This document shows, one piece after another, positions 17,959 to 27,019 of a stretch of DNA of 64,000 bases (positions are counted from its first letter, which is position 1; each line of letters begins with the position of its first letter). The DNA comes from REEB95 sp035934235 (GTDB lineage: Bacteria; Pseudomonadota; Alphaproteobacteria; ATCC43930; CGMCC-115725), in NCBI GenBank assembly GCA_035934235.1, contig DASYYB010000025.1:62001-126000 (forward strand), in the 5' to 3' direction. A program made the position numbers and the translations under genes. Below the pieces are notes generated by a model. It saw only the letters and a program-made list of their open reading frames with translations, was not told where the DNA came from and did not search any database.

Positions 17959-18839
17959 TGCGGCTTCTGGAAGGAATTACGCCGCCGCTTCTATTCTCGA
18001 CCTTACGGCGCTTGGCAGGGCGTCAGCCACGCGGATCGCCGACCTTAGCGCCCATGTTCACCGCCGAGGAGCATCGGCAGATCGTGGCGCGCATGGATGC
18101 CGGCGATTTCGATTTTGACTCCATCCTTGAAGAACGCATGTGCGCGGCATGGCGCCTCGATCCTGCGAGCGTTCCATATCCGAGCGTGCTAAGCCGTGCC
18201 TATGCGGCCGGCGATGCCATCGCCATGAACGATAAATCGCTGATGGAGATCAGCTACCGCCTCCCCTACAGCCACGCGTATGAAAGCACGCAGACGGACA
18301 AGTACGAAGAGTTCATCAAGGCCTCATCGCGGGCAGGCATCGCATTTGAAGGCGCCGCCGTGGTAGACATTGGCTGCGGTTATGGCGGTCTGCTCGAATC
18401 TGTCCGTCAGATGTATCCGTCCGTTCGCTTGTGCGGTGTCGAGTGTGCGTCGTCTGCAATCGACTTTATCGCGCGTCGCCGAGCGTATATTCGCGGCATC
18501 GTTTCCGATTTGGTAGGCGAGACGGAGGCGTTTACCAATTCCGTCGGCCGCGATCATGACATTGTGCTGTGCACGGAAGTGCTGGAGCATTTGATGCGCC
18601 CGGACCGGGCACTAAACAATCTTCTCGCGCTGAAGCCTCGGCGAGGTCTTGCGATCACCGTGCCGCAAGGACGCGTGGATAGTGCCGCTCAACACATCAA
18701 TTTCTGGTCGTCTGAATCTTGGCGCTCGTTCATTCAACGGCATGCTCCAGATTGGCATTCGATCTTTGGCTTGTGTCGTAGTCCGGGTTCTCCTGGCGGC
18801 GCGGATAACCTTGCGATTCTTTTACCGAAGTTGTCGTAA
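17955..18839 (+). CDS. Class I SAM-dependent methyltransferase
   Basis: 294 residues; motif I AAVVDIGCGYG (about 134-144) with an acidic strand (LCGVECAS) and the post-I region DIVLCTEVLEHLMRPDRAL identify a Methyltransf_11/23-type enzyme. An N-terminal extension of about 130 residues precedes the SAM fold and may bind the sugar or lipid acceptor. Overlap of ATG with the previous TGA couples it to the large glycosyltransferase, and it is followed 24 bp later by another methyltransferase. Confidence 0.82.
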   Translation: MMRLLEGITPPLLFSTLRRLAGRQPRGSPTLAPMFTAEEHRQIVARMDAGDFDFDSILEERMCAAWRLDPASVPYPSVLSRAYAAGDAIAMNDKSLMEISYRLPYSHAYESTQTDKYEEFIKASSRAGIAFEGAAVVDIGCGYGGLLESVRQMYPSVRLCGVECASSAIDFIARRRAYIRGIVSDLVGETEAFTNSVGRDHDIVLCTEVLEHLMRPDRALNNLLALKPRRGLAITVPQGRVDSAAQHINFWSSESWRSFIQRHAPDWHSIFGLCRSPGSPGGADNLAILLPKLS

Positions 18840-18863
18840 GCCGTGGGTAGGAGGAAGGCCGAT

Positions 18864-19547
18864 ATGGCAGAACGTCAAGGTGAACCTCAATACGAGGAAG
18901 TGATCGCTGAAATGCGCCGGCGCGGGCCGGAGAAGCTCGGCCTAATGTCGGGATGGGGCTGGTATGACGATCCCAAGCGGCTGGTCTTCACTCTATCTCG
19001 CTACAAATTTGTGTCGAAGATGCTGGCGGGTCTCGACGAAGTGCTTGAGGTCGGCTGCGGCGACGGTTTTGGCAGTCGCGTGGTGGCGCAGGTGGTAGGC
19101 CGGCTGACTGCGGTCGATTTTGACCCCGAACTTATCGAATCCGCCGTCTCGATCGTCAGCGATCGCTATCCGATCGAATTTCGGCGTCACAACATGCTAA
19201 AGGGCCCTGTTCAGGGCTCCTTTGCCGGCATCTATTGCATGGATGTGCTTGAGCATATCGCACCGAAGGACGAACCTCTGTTCCTCAAGAATTTTGTGTC
19301 GGCATTACAGCCTCAGGGGGTGTGCATCATCGGGAGCCCATCTCTGGAATCCCAGGCATATGCTTCGAAGTTCAGTAAGGTGGGCCACGTGAACTGCAAG
19401 ACGCAGAGCGACCTTAAAGCCTTCATGGAACGTTACTTCTATAATGTATTCATGTTTTCAATGAACGACGAGGTTGTTCACACTGGATACAACAAGATGT
19501 CTCACTACAATCTTGCGCTCTGTTGCTATCCGCGGTCTGCCGACTGA
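18864..19547 (+). CDS. Class I SAM-dependent methyltransferase
   Basis: 227 residues with motif I VLEVGCGDGFG, acidic strand TAVDFDPELIE and the GIYCMDVLEHI segment. ATG 18864 is chosen over the in-frame GTG 18843 because a strong AGGAGGAAGG ribosome-binding site lies just before it (about 18850-18859). It is distinct from its neighbour at 17955; both are likely glycan O-methyltransferases. Confidence 0.83.
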   Translation: MAERQGEPQYEEVIAEMRRRGPEKLGLMSGWGWYDDPKRLVFTLSRYKFVSKMLAGLDEVLEVGCGDGFGSRVVAQVVGRLTAVDFDPELIESAVSIVSDRYPIEFRRHNMLKGPVQGSFAGIYCMDVLEHIAPKDEPLFLKNFVSALQPQGVCIIGSPSLESQAYASKFSKVGHVNCKTQSDLKAFMERYFYNVFMFSMNDEVVHTGYNKMSHYNLALCCYPRSAD

Positions 19548-19561
19548 TCAAGTCTTTGGTT

Positions 19562-20755
19562 ATGGGCGATGGGGAAAACTCAGTTCTGCGCCGCCTCGCC
19601 GTTCTGCCGGCGAAGCTGAAGAAACACGGCTTGCGCTGGAGCTTCCGGCGGGCAGGCGAAATCGCGCACGGTGTGATGTTCCGCTGTGCGGGTCGTTTGA
19701 CGCGCTTATTCATCAACTTGCTATCGCAAAACCTGCCGTACGTTCGCTCGTTCTCCGCGGGCACGATGGTCGTCTACTACGATCTTGCGGTTTATCCGAT
19801 TTCGTACGACATCTGCTGGTTCCTCGTATGGGCCGATTTCCAAAGGCAACGGCAGAACCTTCGTCATCTGCACTGCATCTTCTTGCCCATCGAAGACCAT
19901 CAGACGCGAATTTTTCCGCCGGGCTACGATGCCGTCGTTGACCGAACATCGCGTGAATGGAGGTTTCAGAATATCTGCGTGGCGATGATGCCGCTCATCC
20001 GCGCGAGCGCCGGATTTACGGTGTGTAATTCCCGCGCACAGGCAAAAGGATTGAGCCTGCTGGTCAATCACCGCTGGATGGATCCAAATTCGGCGGGCCA
20101 ATATCCGCCCCTGTCCGTGATTTATCGTAACCTCGTCGCAAGCGTGGCGCAGAACGACCCTGATTGGGGACTCAGGGCGCCGGAGCAGGGACTCCGTTAT
20201 ATCCGAACATGGTTCGATGCGCGTGCAAATGGGCGCAAGGTGGTCGTGGTCACGCTCCGTCAATATGCGGTCGACAAGGAACGCAATTCTCGTACTGCCG
20301 ACTGGCTGACCTTCCTGCGTGCTCTTGATCAGACCGAATATTTTCCTGTCCTCGTGCGCGACACGGATTGTGCCCTCGTTCTTGATGAATCGTTTGAGGG
20401 CGTTGCCCTTTGTAATGAAGCAGCGTGGAGCATTGGCCTGCGCGCAGCTCTCTACGAAGTTGCGTTCATGAATATGTTCGTGAATTGCGGGCCGGCGTCG
20501 CTTTGCATTCTGAATCCGCGCACAAGATATATGCTGTTCAAAATCATCGTACCGGGAATTCACCTTGCATCCGAGGCGACCCTGCGTGACATGGGTTTTG
20601 AGCCGGGCACGCAACCGCCTTTTGCCGGTCCTTTCCAGAGGTGGATCTGGGAAGACGATCGGCTCGACGTCATAACGCGTGAATTCAACGCGATGGTCGA
20701 GCGTATCGCGCAGAGCGGGTGCGGAAGCGCGTCCACGTCGGCGCTCGCGAGCTGA
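19562..20755 (+). CDS. Uncharacterised protein, possible glycosyltransferase
   Basis: 397 residues that I do not recognise as a named family. A central VVVVTLRQ strand, the polar segment DKERNSRTADWLTFL and a later FVNCGPASLCILN loop resemble the nucleotide-sugar and acceptor halves of GT-B enzymes (the last recalls the 'SGP' loop of sialyl/fucosyl-type transferases). Position between methyltransferase genes in a glycan operon supports a glycosyltransferase, but this is inference. ATG 19562 lies 14 bp after the upstream stop; a TTG at 19523 would overlap it. Confidence 0.55.
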   Translation: MGDGENSVLRRLAVLPAKLKKHGLRWSFRRAGEIAHGVMFRCAGRLTRLFINLLSQNLPYVRSFSAGTMVVYYDLAVYPISYDICWFLVWADFQRQRQNLRHLHCIFLPIEDHQTRIFPPGYDAVVDRTSREWRFQNICVAMMPLIRASAGFTVCNSRAQAKGLSLLVNHRWMDPNSAGQYPPLSVIYRNLVASVAQNDPDWGLRAPEQGLRYIRTWFDARANGRKVVVVTLRQYAVDKERNSRTADWLTFLRALDQTEYFPVLVRDTDCALVLDESFEGVALCNEAAWSIGLRAALYEVAFMNMFVNCGPASLCILNPRTRYMLFKIIVPGIHLASEATLRDMGFEPGTQPPFAGPFQRWIWEDDRLDVITREFNAMVERIAQSGCGSASTSALAS

Positions 20756-20767
20756 TCGGGGAATACT

Positions 20768-21712
20768 TTGGGATTGGCGCGAGGTGCTGTGGCGCTGCTG
20801 CTCGAGGAGAGCGTCCGCCGGCCTTTTTCGGGTCAGATCGCAACGTTGGGTGTGCAAACGCTTTACATGTCGCCGGCAGATCTGCGGCGGCAACTCGAGC
20901 GCTTTTCAGTCACGCCTACCGTCCCGCTTTGGGGCGGCGAAGCGTTCAACGACAAGCTTCTGTTCAGAATGCTTGGGTTCCAGTCGGTCGAGCGGCTGGA
21001 CTATAGTGACTTTGAAGGAGCCGATCACGTTGTCGATCTCAACGTCGACGGATTGCCGGAGCAATTGCGAGGCAAGTTCGACGTCGTCCTCGACAGCGGC
21101 ACATTGGAGCACGTCTTCCACATCCCCCATGCGCTCGAGAACATCATCAGCCTAGTCAAAGTCGGCGGGCGCATCATTTTCCTTTCACCGTCGTCCAATC
21201 ACTTGGATCACGGTTTTTATATGTTCTCGCCGACGTTCTTTGCGGACTATTTCCTTGCCAACAAATTCGAGATCAACACGTGTTATGTGGTCCGGTATTC
21301 AACCAACCTCGATGATCTGTGGGATGCCTATCAGTATGATCCTGACAGGTGGCGTGATCTGCATATAGGAGGGCTTGATGACAAGCCGTATGCCATCTTT
21401 TTCGTCGTGACCCGTACCACGGAATCGACGTCAGGCGTCATTCCGCAGCAGAACTACTATGCAGATAACGCGGCGATGTATGCCGGAGCGCGCCTTGCCG
21501 AGCAAAGCGAGGGCAAGGCAGGTGGCGATATCGCGCTTGGATGGACGCCGCCGAAGGTCGTGCCCAGCCCGATCAATGACGGCTGGCGAATTATCCGTCA
21601 TGCCGCAAAAGGGGTGCTGCGACGAGTTCCCTTTGCCCATCGGCTCGCACAACGCCTGTTACTGCAGGTGGATAAGAAGCACCTCAACAAGAAGCTGGTT
21701 GGACGCTATTAG
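20768..21712 (+). CDS. SAM-dependent methyltransferase-like protein
   Basis: 314 residues. The central part (VVDLNVDGLPEQLRGKFDVVLDSGTLEHVFHIPHAL, then GGRIIFLSPSSNHLDHG) reads as motifs II-V of a class I methyltransferase; a canonical glycine-rich motif I is degenerate (SVERLDYSDFEGAD). It may be an active methyltransferase with a divergent SAM site. The start is uncertain: TTG 20768 has a GGGGA about 7 bp upstream, with TTG 20774 and GTG 20789 as alternatives. Confidence 0.7.
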   Translation: MGLARGAVALLLEESVRRPFSGQIATLGVQTLYMSPADLRRQLERFSVTPTVPLWGGEAFNDKLLFRMLGFQSVERLDYSDFEGADHVVDLNVDGLPEQLRGKFDVVLDSGTLEHVFHIPHALENIISLVKVGGRIIFLSPSSNHLDHGFYMFSPTFFADYFLANKFEINTCYVVRYSTNLDDLWDAYQYDPDRWRDLHIGGLDDKPYAIFFVVTRTTESTSGVIPQQNYYADNAAMYAGARLAEQSEGKAGGDIALGWTPPKVVPSPINDGWRIIRHAAKGVLRRVPFAHRLAQRLLLQVDKKHLNKKLVGRY

Positions 21713-21795
21713 GTGTCGTCCCGCTGTGAAGTGCCGCTTATGCCGGAGGCGCTGCGGCGCATCCAAGATTCGAATCTAAGATAGGTTTGTCACGC

Positions 21796-23829
21796 GTGTG
21801 CGGCATCGCCGGTCACTGGGCGTTCGATGCGGCGGCTCTTTCCGAGCCTCGCTTTCGTGCGTTCACGGCCGCGCTCGCCCACCGTGGTCCGGACGGTCAG
21901 GGTACAGAATTCTTCTCCAGTTCGCGTCTTCACCTCGGTCATCGTCGCCTCTCGATCATCGACGTATCGGAGCGCGGTCATCAGCCCATGTCCTATGCGG
22001 AAGGACGCTACTGGCTGACCTATAACGGCGAAGTCTATAATTATCTCGAGCTGCGCGAGGAGCTGCGCGGTCTCGGCCATAGATTCAAATCCGACACCGA
22101 CAGCGAGGTTATCCTTGCTGCATTCGCGCAGTGGGGGCCTGCGTGCCAATTGCGTTTCAACGGCATGTGGGCGATCGCGATTTGGGATGCGAAGGAGAAG
22201 ACGCTATTCCTTTCACGCGATCGGTTCGGCATCAAACCGCTGCATTATATGTACAGCGGGGGAACGTTTGCATTCGCGTCGGAACTGAAGGCGTTTCTCG
22301 CGTTGCCAGGAGTGACGGGAACGCTCGATGAGACAGTGGTGGCTGCCACGCTTGCCAATATCAACGGCCAGGAGAGCACACCAGAGACTTTGTTGCCCTC
22401 CATCAAACGGCTACCGGGCGGCCATTCTCTGACCATCGACGCGAACGGGTCGGTAACAATCGAAGTGTGGTGGCGGACGCTTGATCATCTGCCGGACGTT
22501 GCATCCACGTTTGCAAATCAATCCCAGGAGTTCCGGCGCATTTTTCTTGATGCCTGCCGATTACGGCTGCGCAGCGACGTTGCGGTTGCAACATCTTTGA
22601 GCGGAGGTCTCGATTCCAGTGCAGTGGCCTGCACGATTGCCGAGTTGGGTCGCCGGGGTCACGTGGATCACGCACCGGCGGATTGGCAGCGTGCGTTCAT
22701 CGCGCAATTTCCCGGCAGCAATCTCGACGAGACCGTGTATGCCGACGCTGTGGTTAAATCGACGAGCCTGAGCGCACATTACCATCCCATCGATGATGTC
22801 GGCGCGCTCAAGAACATCGAGCGGCTGGTGTTCGACTACGAAGGCATCTATTGGGTGCCGCTCCTTGGGCCATGGGCCATCTATCGTGAGATGCAGACGA
22901 GTGGAATTCGCGTCAGCCTCGATGGTCATGGCGCCGACGAACTTCTCGGCGGATATCATTTCTTCGTCGAACGGGCGCTCGACGCCGTCATGTCGAAACG
23001 CCTCGATCTGCGTCGCTACCTTGACCTCAAACGCGTTCTTGCCGGCTTGGTAGGAGGCAGCGGCGACGTGACGCGGGCCGGCATTCTCGGCGATATCAAT
23101 TGGCTGATGAAGAAGCAGTTGCAGAGGTGGCAACTGGTCGAGCCCCTGCGAGGTGCGGCGCTGCGCGCAAGAACGCTGTGGCACCGCCTCGCTGCTTCGA
23201 TCCCGTCCGGGTCGCCGCGTTTGGCGTCTGCCGCGATGGATCCGGTACCGCCTCCCGCGGCGGAGCCGGTCTTTAGGCCCTTCGCGCAATCAGCTCGCCT
23301 GTATGACGAAGCCTCAGATCCGCGCACCGTAGGCATGTCGCCCTTATCGGCCATGTTGTTTTCGTGGTTTCACGGCAGCGTGCTCCCGACCATTCTGCGG
23401 AGCTACGACCGTGCTTCGATGGCGCACGGCATCGAAGTGCGCATGCCTTTTATGGATTGGCGGCTTGTCACGTATGGCTTTGCCCTACCCGAAACCAGCA
23501 AGATCGGCGGCGGCTATACGAAGCGCATCCTGCGTGAAGCCATGCGGGGGCTCATGCCGGAGTCAATCAGGTTGCGGACCAACAAGATTGGCTTCACGTC
23601 TCCGCTCGATGAATGGGCGAGAGGCGCCATGAAGGCCTGGCTGCTAGATACGGTATCTAGCCGTCGTTTCACGGAGTCTGCGGTGTGGAATGGGCCTGCT
23701 GTCCGCAACACGGTCGAAAGATCGGTGCGTGGAGCTGGAAGCCTGAATCCCGTATGGCCGATCATCAACGCGCACGTGATTTCCGAAACGTTTGCGGCCG
23801 CTGCGCGGCGCCACGGCGCGCACGACTGA
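21796..23829 (+). CDS. asnB: Asparagine synthase (glutamine-hydrolysing) family amidotransferase
   Basis: 677 residues in the class II glutamine amidotransferase plus synthetase arrangement. The start is fixed by biology: GTG 21796 gives Met-Cys-Gly-Ile-Ala, so that removal of Met exposes the catalytic Cys; an in-frame TTG at 21787 would bury it. HRGPDG and LGHRRLSIID of the N-terminal domain and the SGGLDSS pyrophosphatase motif of the synthetase domain are present. In glycan clusters such enzymes amidate uronic acids or amino sugars (as WbpS-type proteins do) rather than make asparagine; that role is inferred from context. The length exceeds E. coli AsnB (554 residues) and fits the longer AsnB3-like proteins. 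Confidence 0.87.
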   Translation: MCGIAGHWAFDAAALSEPRFRAFTAALAHRGPDGQGTEFFSSSRLHLGHRRLSIIDVSERGHQPMSYAEGRYWLTYNGEVYNYLELREELRGLGHRFKSDTDSEVILAAFAQWGPACQLRFNGMWAIAIWDAKEKTLFLSRDRFGIKPLHYMYSGGTFAFASELKAFLALPGVTGTLDETVVAATLANINGQESTPETLLPSIKRLPGGHSLTIDANGSVTIEVWWRTLDHLPDVASTFANQSQEFRRIFLDACRLRLRSDVAVATSLSGGLDSSAVACTIAELGRRGHVDHAPADWQRAFIAQFPGSNLDETVYADAVVKSTSLSAHYHPIDDVGALKNIERLVFDYEGIYWVPLLGPWAIYREMQTSGIRVSLDGHGADELLGGYHFFVERALDAVMSKRLDLRRYLDLKRVLAGLVGGSGDVTRAGILGDINWLMKKQLQRWQLVEPLRGAALRARTLWHRLAASIPSGSPRLASAAMDPVPPPAAEPVFRPFAQSARLYDEASDPRTVGMSPLSAMLFSWFHGSVLPTILRSYDRASMAHGIEVRMPFMDWRLVTYGFALPETSKIGGGYTKRILREAMRGLMPESIRLRTNKIGFTSPLDEWARGAMKAWLLDTVSSRRFTESAVWNGPAVRNTVERSVRGAGSLNPVWPIINAHVISETFAAAARRHGAHD

Positions 23830-23844
23830 TACACAGGTCAACGA

Positions 23845-25173
23845 ATGAGCTATCGCGTCTTCCGGCTTTGCATTTCCGGTCCTTACTACAAACATTTCTT
23901 CGCCTTCGCCGATTCAGTTGTGGACTTGTCTTTCGACCAATCGATGCAGCGGTGCCGAGAGCAGGGATTCGTCTATCCCGGTCGCTTCAAGGCGGAGATG
24001 GAGAGGCACGGAGCGGAGGTGTTCGAATGTCTGATCGATCTGCCGGCGCTCCAGCGCAAATGGATGCGCGAGAACGGGCACGGGGAAGACGTGTTCGATC
24101 GGAATGATGTATTTTTCCGCCAGCTCAAGGCGTTCAAGCCTGACATCGTGTATTTCCAGACCTTCCTGGCGCTTGCGCCGGAGGTGCGGAAGAGGATCAA
24201 AGCTGAATGTCCTAGCGTGCGCATCGTCTGCGGACACCGCGGATTTCCGATTGACGATTGCGCCGGATATGAAGATGTTGATGCGGCATTCCTCGGCTAT
24301 CCGAGGCACCACGAGCCTTGGCACAATGTCGGGGTCAAGACCTATTTTCATCTGCATTGTTTCGATGAAGGTCTGCTTCCCGCGATCCGCAAGCGAGCGG
24401 CGGAGCTTGACCATGACGATTTCTCCTTCGTCGGTACCACTGGCTGGGGATTCCCGCCGCACGACGGCCGCTACTACGATCTTCGCAAGGTGCTGGAAGC
24501 GACCAGCCTTGTGATCTATGGAAGCGAACCAGAGAGCGTAGCTGCACCAATAGCGGTTCTCGCCCAATCAGTGCGCCCACAGCTTCGAAAAGCTCTGATC
24601 GAAGCGGCCCGTTTTCTGCCCGACGTCACTTTGAAAGCGGTCCACAAGGCAGGCCAGCTCGCGGGTGCCGGGGTCGTGACGCGAGGCGCAGAAGCGGCAG
24701 TACGTCGGAAGAAATATGGCCCGGAAATACCTACTGTGATCCAGCAGCCGCAGGAATTCTGGTATCACAAAGAGAAGCCGATCCGCGATCTTTACCCGAC
24801 ACGCATTCATCCCTCGCTCTTCGGCATAGAGTATTTTGCGCGGCTTGCAGCTTCCAAGGTCACATGGAATCGGCATCTGGAGATAGACGGTGCGGGCGCA
24901 AATATGCGCTTGTTCGAGGCGTGCGGGGCGGGTACGTGCCAGCTCGTTGATCTACGCGATGAAGTGGCGCAGGCCTACGAGGCCGATAAAGAGATCGCGG
25001 TCTATCGCTCGGTTGAGGAGTGCATTGAGAAGGCACGCTGGCTGCTCGATCATCCAGCCGAGCGTCGGGCGATTGCTCTCGCGGGACAGAATCGTACACT
25101 TCGTGATCATTCAATCGCGCGCCGCGCCGAGATCATTCACGAGCATTTCGTGGAACTTCTTGCGCGCAAGTAG
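23845..25173 (+). CDS. Glycosyltransferase, CgeB-like GT-B family
   Basis: 442 residues. The C-terminal part (about 330-435) has the layout of the CgeB/Glyco_trans_1_2 domain: GANMRLFEACGAGTCQLVD, an 'EEC' helix and repeated ALAGQNRTLRDHSIARR near the end. The N-terminal half begins with SGPYYKHFFAFADSV and holds DIVYFQTFLALAP, as in CgeB-like proteins. It should add a sugar to the glycan or to a surface protein. It lies 15 bp after asnB and ends the first tightly packed run. Confidence 0.75.
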   Translation: MSYRVFRLCISGPYYKHFFAFADSVVDLSFDQSMQRCREQGFVYPGRFKAEMERHGAEVFECLIDLPALQRKWMRENGHGEDVFDRNDVFFRQLKAFKPDIVYFQTFLALAPEVRKRIKAECPSVRIVCGHRGFPIDDCAGYEDVDAAFLGYPRHHEPWHNVGVKTYFHLHCFDEGLLPAIRKRAAELDHDDFSFVGTTGWGFPPHDGRYYDLRKVLEATSLVIYGSEPESVAAPIAVLAQSVRPQLRKALIEAARFLPDVTLKAVHKAGQLAGAGVVTRGAEAAVRRKKYGPEIPTVIQQPQEFWYHKEKPIRDLYPTRIHPSLFGIEYFARLAASKVTWNRHLEIDGAGANMRLFEACGAGTCQLVDLRDEVAQAYEADKEIAVYRSVEECIEKARWLLDHPAERRAIALAGQNRTLRDHSIARRAEIIHEHFVELLARK

Positions 25174-25569
25174 CTCTGACTTGCGTCGGATGAGGTTGAT
25201 CATGGAACCCTGCCTTTTTCCGACGCATTTCGTGACTGGCGTGGCCCGGTCGGAACGGTTGGCTAGGTCGGTGGCATATGCAAGCCTTACCACCTAGGTA
25301 TCGCTGTTGTCTTCGTGATCGCGATTGCACCTTGTGTTTCATTGGCGTGAGCGGACACGGCCAGGGCCCGCTTCGCTTCTAAGAAGAGAAAAGATGCGTT
25401 CGTCACCAACACCTAGGACCTATGCATTGCGCACAAACTGAATGGTTCCGCCACAGTCGTAGGCAGTATTTGAAAATTGAAGAGCTATGGCGCGCGATGT
25501 ACGCATATAGGCTAGGCTCTTGCTAACAGGGGGCGCACAGTCGGGCGGCGTAATGGCGATAGTCTACTG
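25174..25569. other. 396-bp intergenic region, no gene recognised
   Basis: A stretch between the CgeB-like gene and the last methyltransferase. I find no credible coding region, tRNA or clear terminator. It is slightly more AT-rich near 25460-25520 than its surroundings, which may mark the promoter of the methyltransferase gene. A short leftward open frame at 25111-25293 (NLIRRKSELLARKKFHEM) runs into the preceding gene and was not accepted as real. Confidence 0.5.
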
Positions 25570-26421
25570 ATGAAACCTGCTGTTCCCTGGTGGATGAAAA
25601 TCGCCGCGAAGGTCGCGCTTTCACGGCTGCCGATTCCCTACCGCCTGTGGAACCGCTTCGGCTTGTTCAAGCACGGAAATATGAACCGACCGGAGTATTC
25701 GACGGGCGTATTTCTAAGTCACTTTGGAATGGCCGGGTTCGATGGCCGGAGCGGCTATGCTTGCCTTGAGCTTGGGCCTGGCGATTCGCTGTTCTCCGCG
25801 ATGATCGCGAGGGCCAGTGGCGCAACGCGCTGCTGGCTTATTGACAACGGCGACTTTGCACAACGCGATATGGCCATCTACCGCAGTATGGCGCAGCACC
25901 TTGAGCAACTGGGTTTAATCGCGCCATCGTCTTCAGCATTGGTGTCCGTTGACACTCTGCTTGCTCATTGCAACGCCACTTATCTTACTAATGGGGTCAA
26001 GTCGTTGAGCTCGGTGCCCGATAGCAGCGTCGATCTGATCTGGTCGCACGCCGTTTTGGAGCACATCCGCCGCCGCGATTTTGATACTCTTTTACGTGAG
26101 ATGCGCCGCATTCTCCGCCAAGGGGGCGTCTGCAGTCACACTGTCGACCTGCAGGACCATCTCGGTGGTGCCCTCAACAATTTGCGTTTCCCTGAATGGT
26201 TGTGGGAAGCCAATTGGTTCGCGCGCTCGGGCTTCTATACCAACCGCATCGGCTACTCGGAAATGCTGGCGCGCTTCAAGACAGCGGGATTTGCTGCCGA
26301 TTTGCGCGGTCGCCACGACTTCCCGGCCGTACCGACGCCGCGGGCGAAACTTGCTCGCCCATTTCGCAACTGGCCGAACGATGAATTGCGCGTGGCCGGC
26401 TTCAGCGTGATCTTGCGCTAG
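25570..26421 (+). CDS. Class I SAM-dependent methyltransferase
   Basis: 283 residues. LELGPGDS (motif I, about 74-81), LIDNGDFA and SVDLIWSHAVLEHIRRRDFDTLLREMRRILRQGG are clear class I motifs of the Methyltransf_11 type. It stands apart from the packed run after a 396-bp gap and ends the rightward gene series. Likely a sugar methyltransferase; its own promoter is probable. Confidence 0.8.
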   Translation: MKPAVPWWMKIAAKVALSRLPIPYRLWNRFGLFKHGNMNRPEYSTGVFLSHFGMAGFDGRSGYACLELGPGDSLFSAMIARASGATRCWLIDNGDFAQRDMAIYRSMAQHLEQLGLIAPSSSALVSVDTLLAHCNATYLTNGVKSLSSVPDSSVDLIWSHAVLEHIRRRDFDTLLREMRRILRQGGVCSHTVDLQDHLGGALNNLRFPEWLWEANWFARSGFYTNRIGYSEMLARFKTAGFAADLRGRHDFPAVPTPRAKLARPFRNWPNDELRVAGFSVILR

Positions 26422-26456
26422 GCTCGAGGGTACTCTGGGGAACGGGCTCAACTCCC

Positions 26457-26939
26457 TCAGGGCCGATTCAGTCGTCGAATTTGCCGGTGTTCCAGGGCGA
26501 ATAGCGCCCGCTGAATGGATCGTTCGAGACTGACCTCGCAGCGGCTGAGGGTGGCGAGGTGGTCGTCGTAGGCGGTGACGCGGATGAAGAGGTGCTCGAT
26601 CTGCGAAGTGAAGGTGGGCGCATCATTGGTCCAGCTGCGCTGGACGTTTTCGAACATTGCGGCCTCGATGCGGTATGAGCGCCTGAGCCGCCAAGCGCAG
26701 ACGGCGATACGCTCGGCGAGTTGGGTCTCGGCCGGATCCCGGGGGTCGAGCGCCACGACGATCTCGCAGAAGAAGGCCTCAAAATCTTCCGCGGCTTCAT
26801 CGAAGAGCACGATCTGCTGCGCCGTGAGCCCATGCTTCAAGGCATTCATGCGGCTAACGGTGCGGTCCTCGGCTGTCGTGGGTCCGGTGCTGAGCCGGGC
26901 ATTGTGTCGATAGGCTTCGATCTGCAGTTGGCTCATCAT
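26457..26939 (-). CDS. Small protein of an uncharacterised 'NAxKHGL' family
   Basis: 160 residues, leftward. Near the N-terminus it has NARLSTGPTTAEDRTVSRMN then ALKHGLTA, a motif set I know from a widespread group of unnamed proteins in alphaproteobacteria, acidobacteria and planctomycetes (STGPxTxxGKxxSxxNAxKHGLTA). The rest is helical and charged. Its function is unknown; it is often found near mobile or variable DNA. Two ATGs (26939 and 26936) begin it. It is on the opposite strand to the glycan run, which fits a boundary region. Confidence 0.65.
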   Translation of the reverse strand: MMSQLQIEAYRHNARLSTGPTTAEDRTVSRMNALKHGLTAQQIVLFDEAAEDFEAFFCEIVVALDPRDPAETQLAERIAVCAWRLRRSYRIEAAMFENVQRSWTNDAPTFTSQIEHLFIRVTAYDDHLATLSRCEVSLERSIQRALFALEHRQIRRLNRP

Positions 26940-27019
26940 GCGTTAGCCCAACCGAGGCGCGTCGACGTGTAAATTGACTGCGAGGGGTTGACCCTGATCA
27001 TCGACCGACGGGGACTTGG

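Noticed and set aside
19721..20893. 390-residue leftward frame over the unknown gene at 19562-20755
   Set aside because: Rich in Arg and His with no domain; it is explained by the codon bias of the rightward gene, which fits the operon.
25111..25293. Short leftward frame at the end of the CgeB-like gene, possibly transposase-like
   Set aside because: No recognised transposase motif, no terminal repeats and overlap with a good gene.
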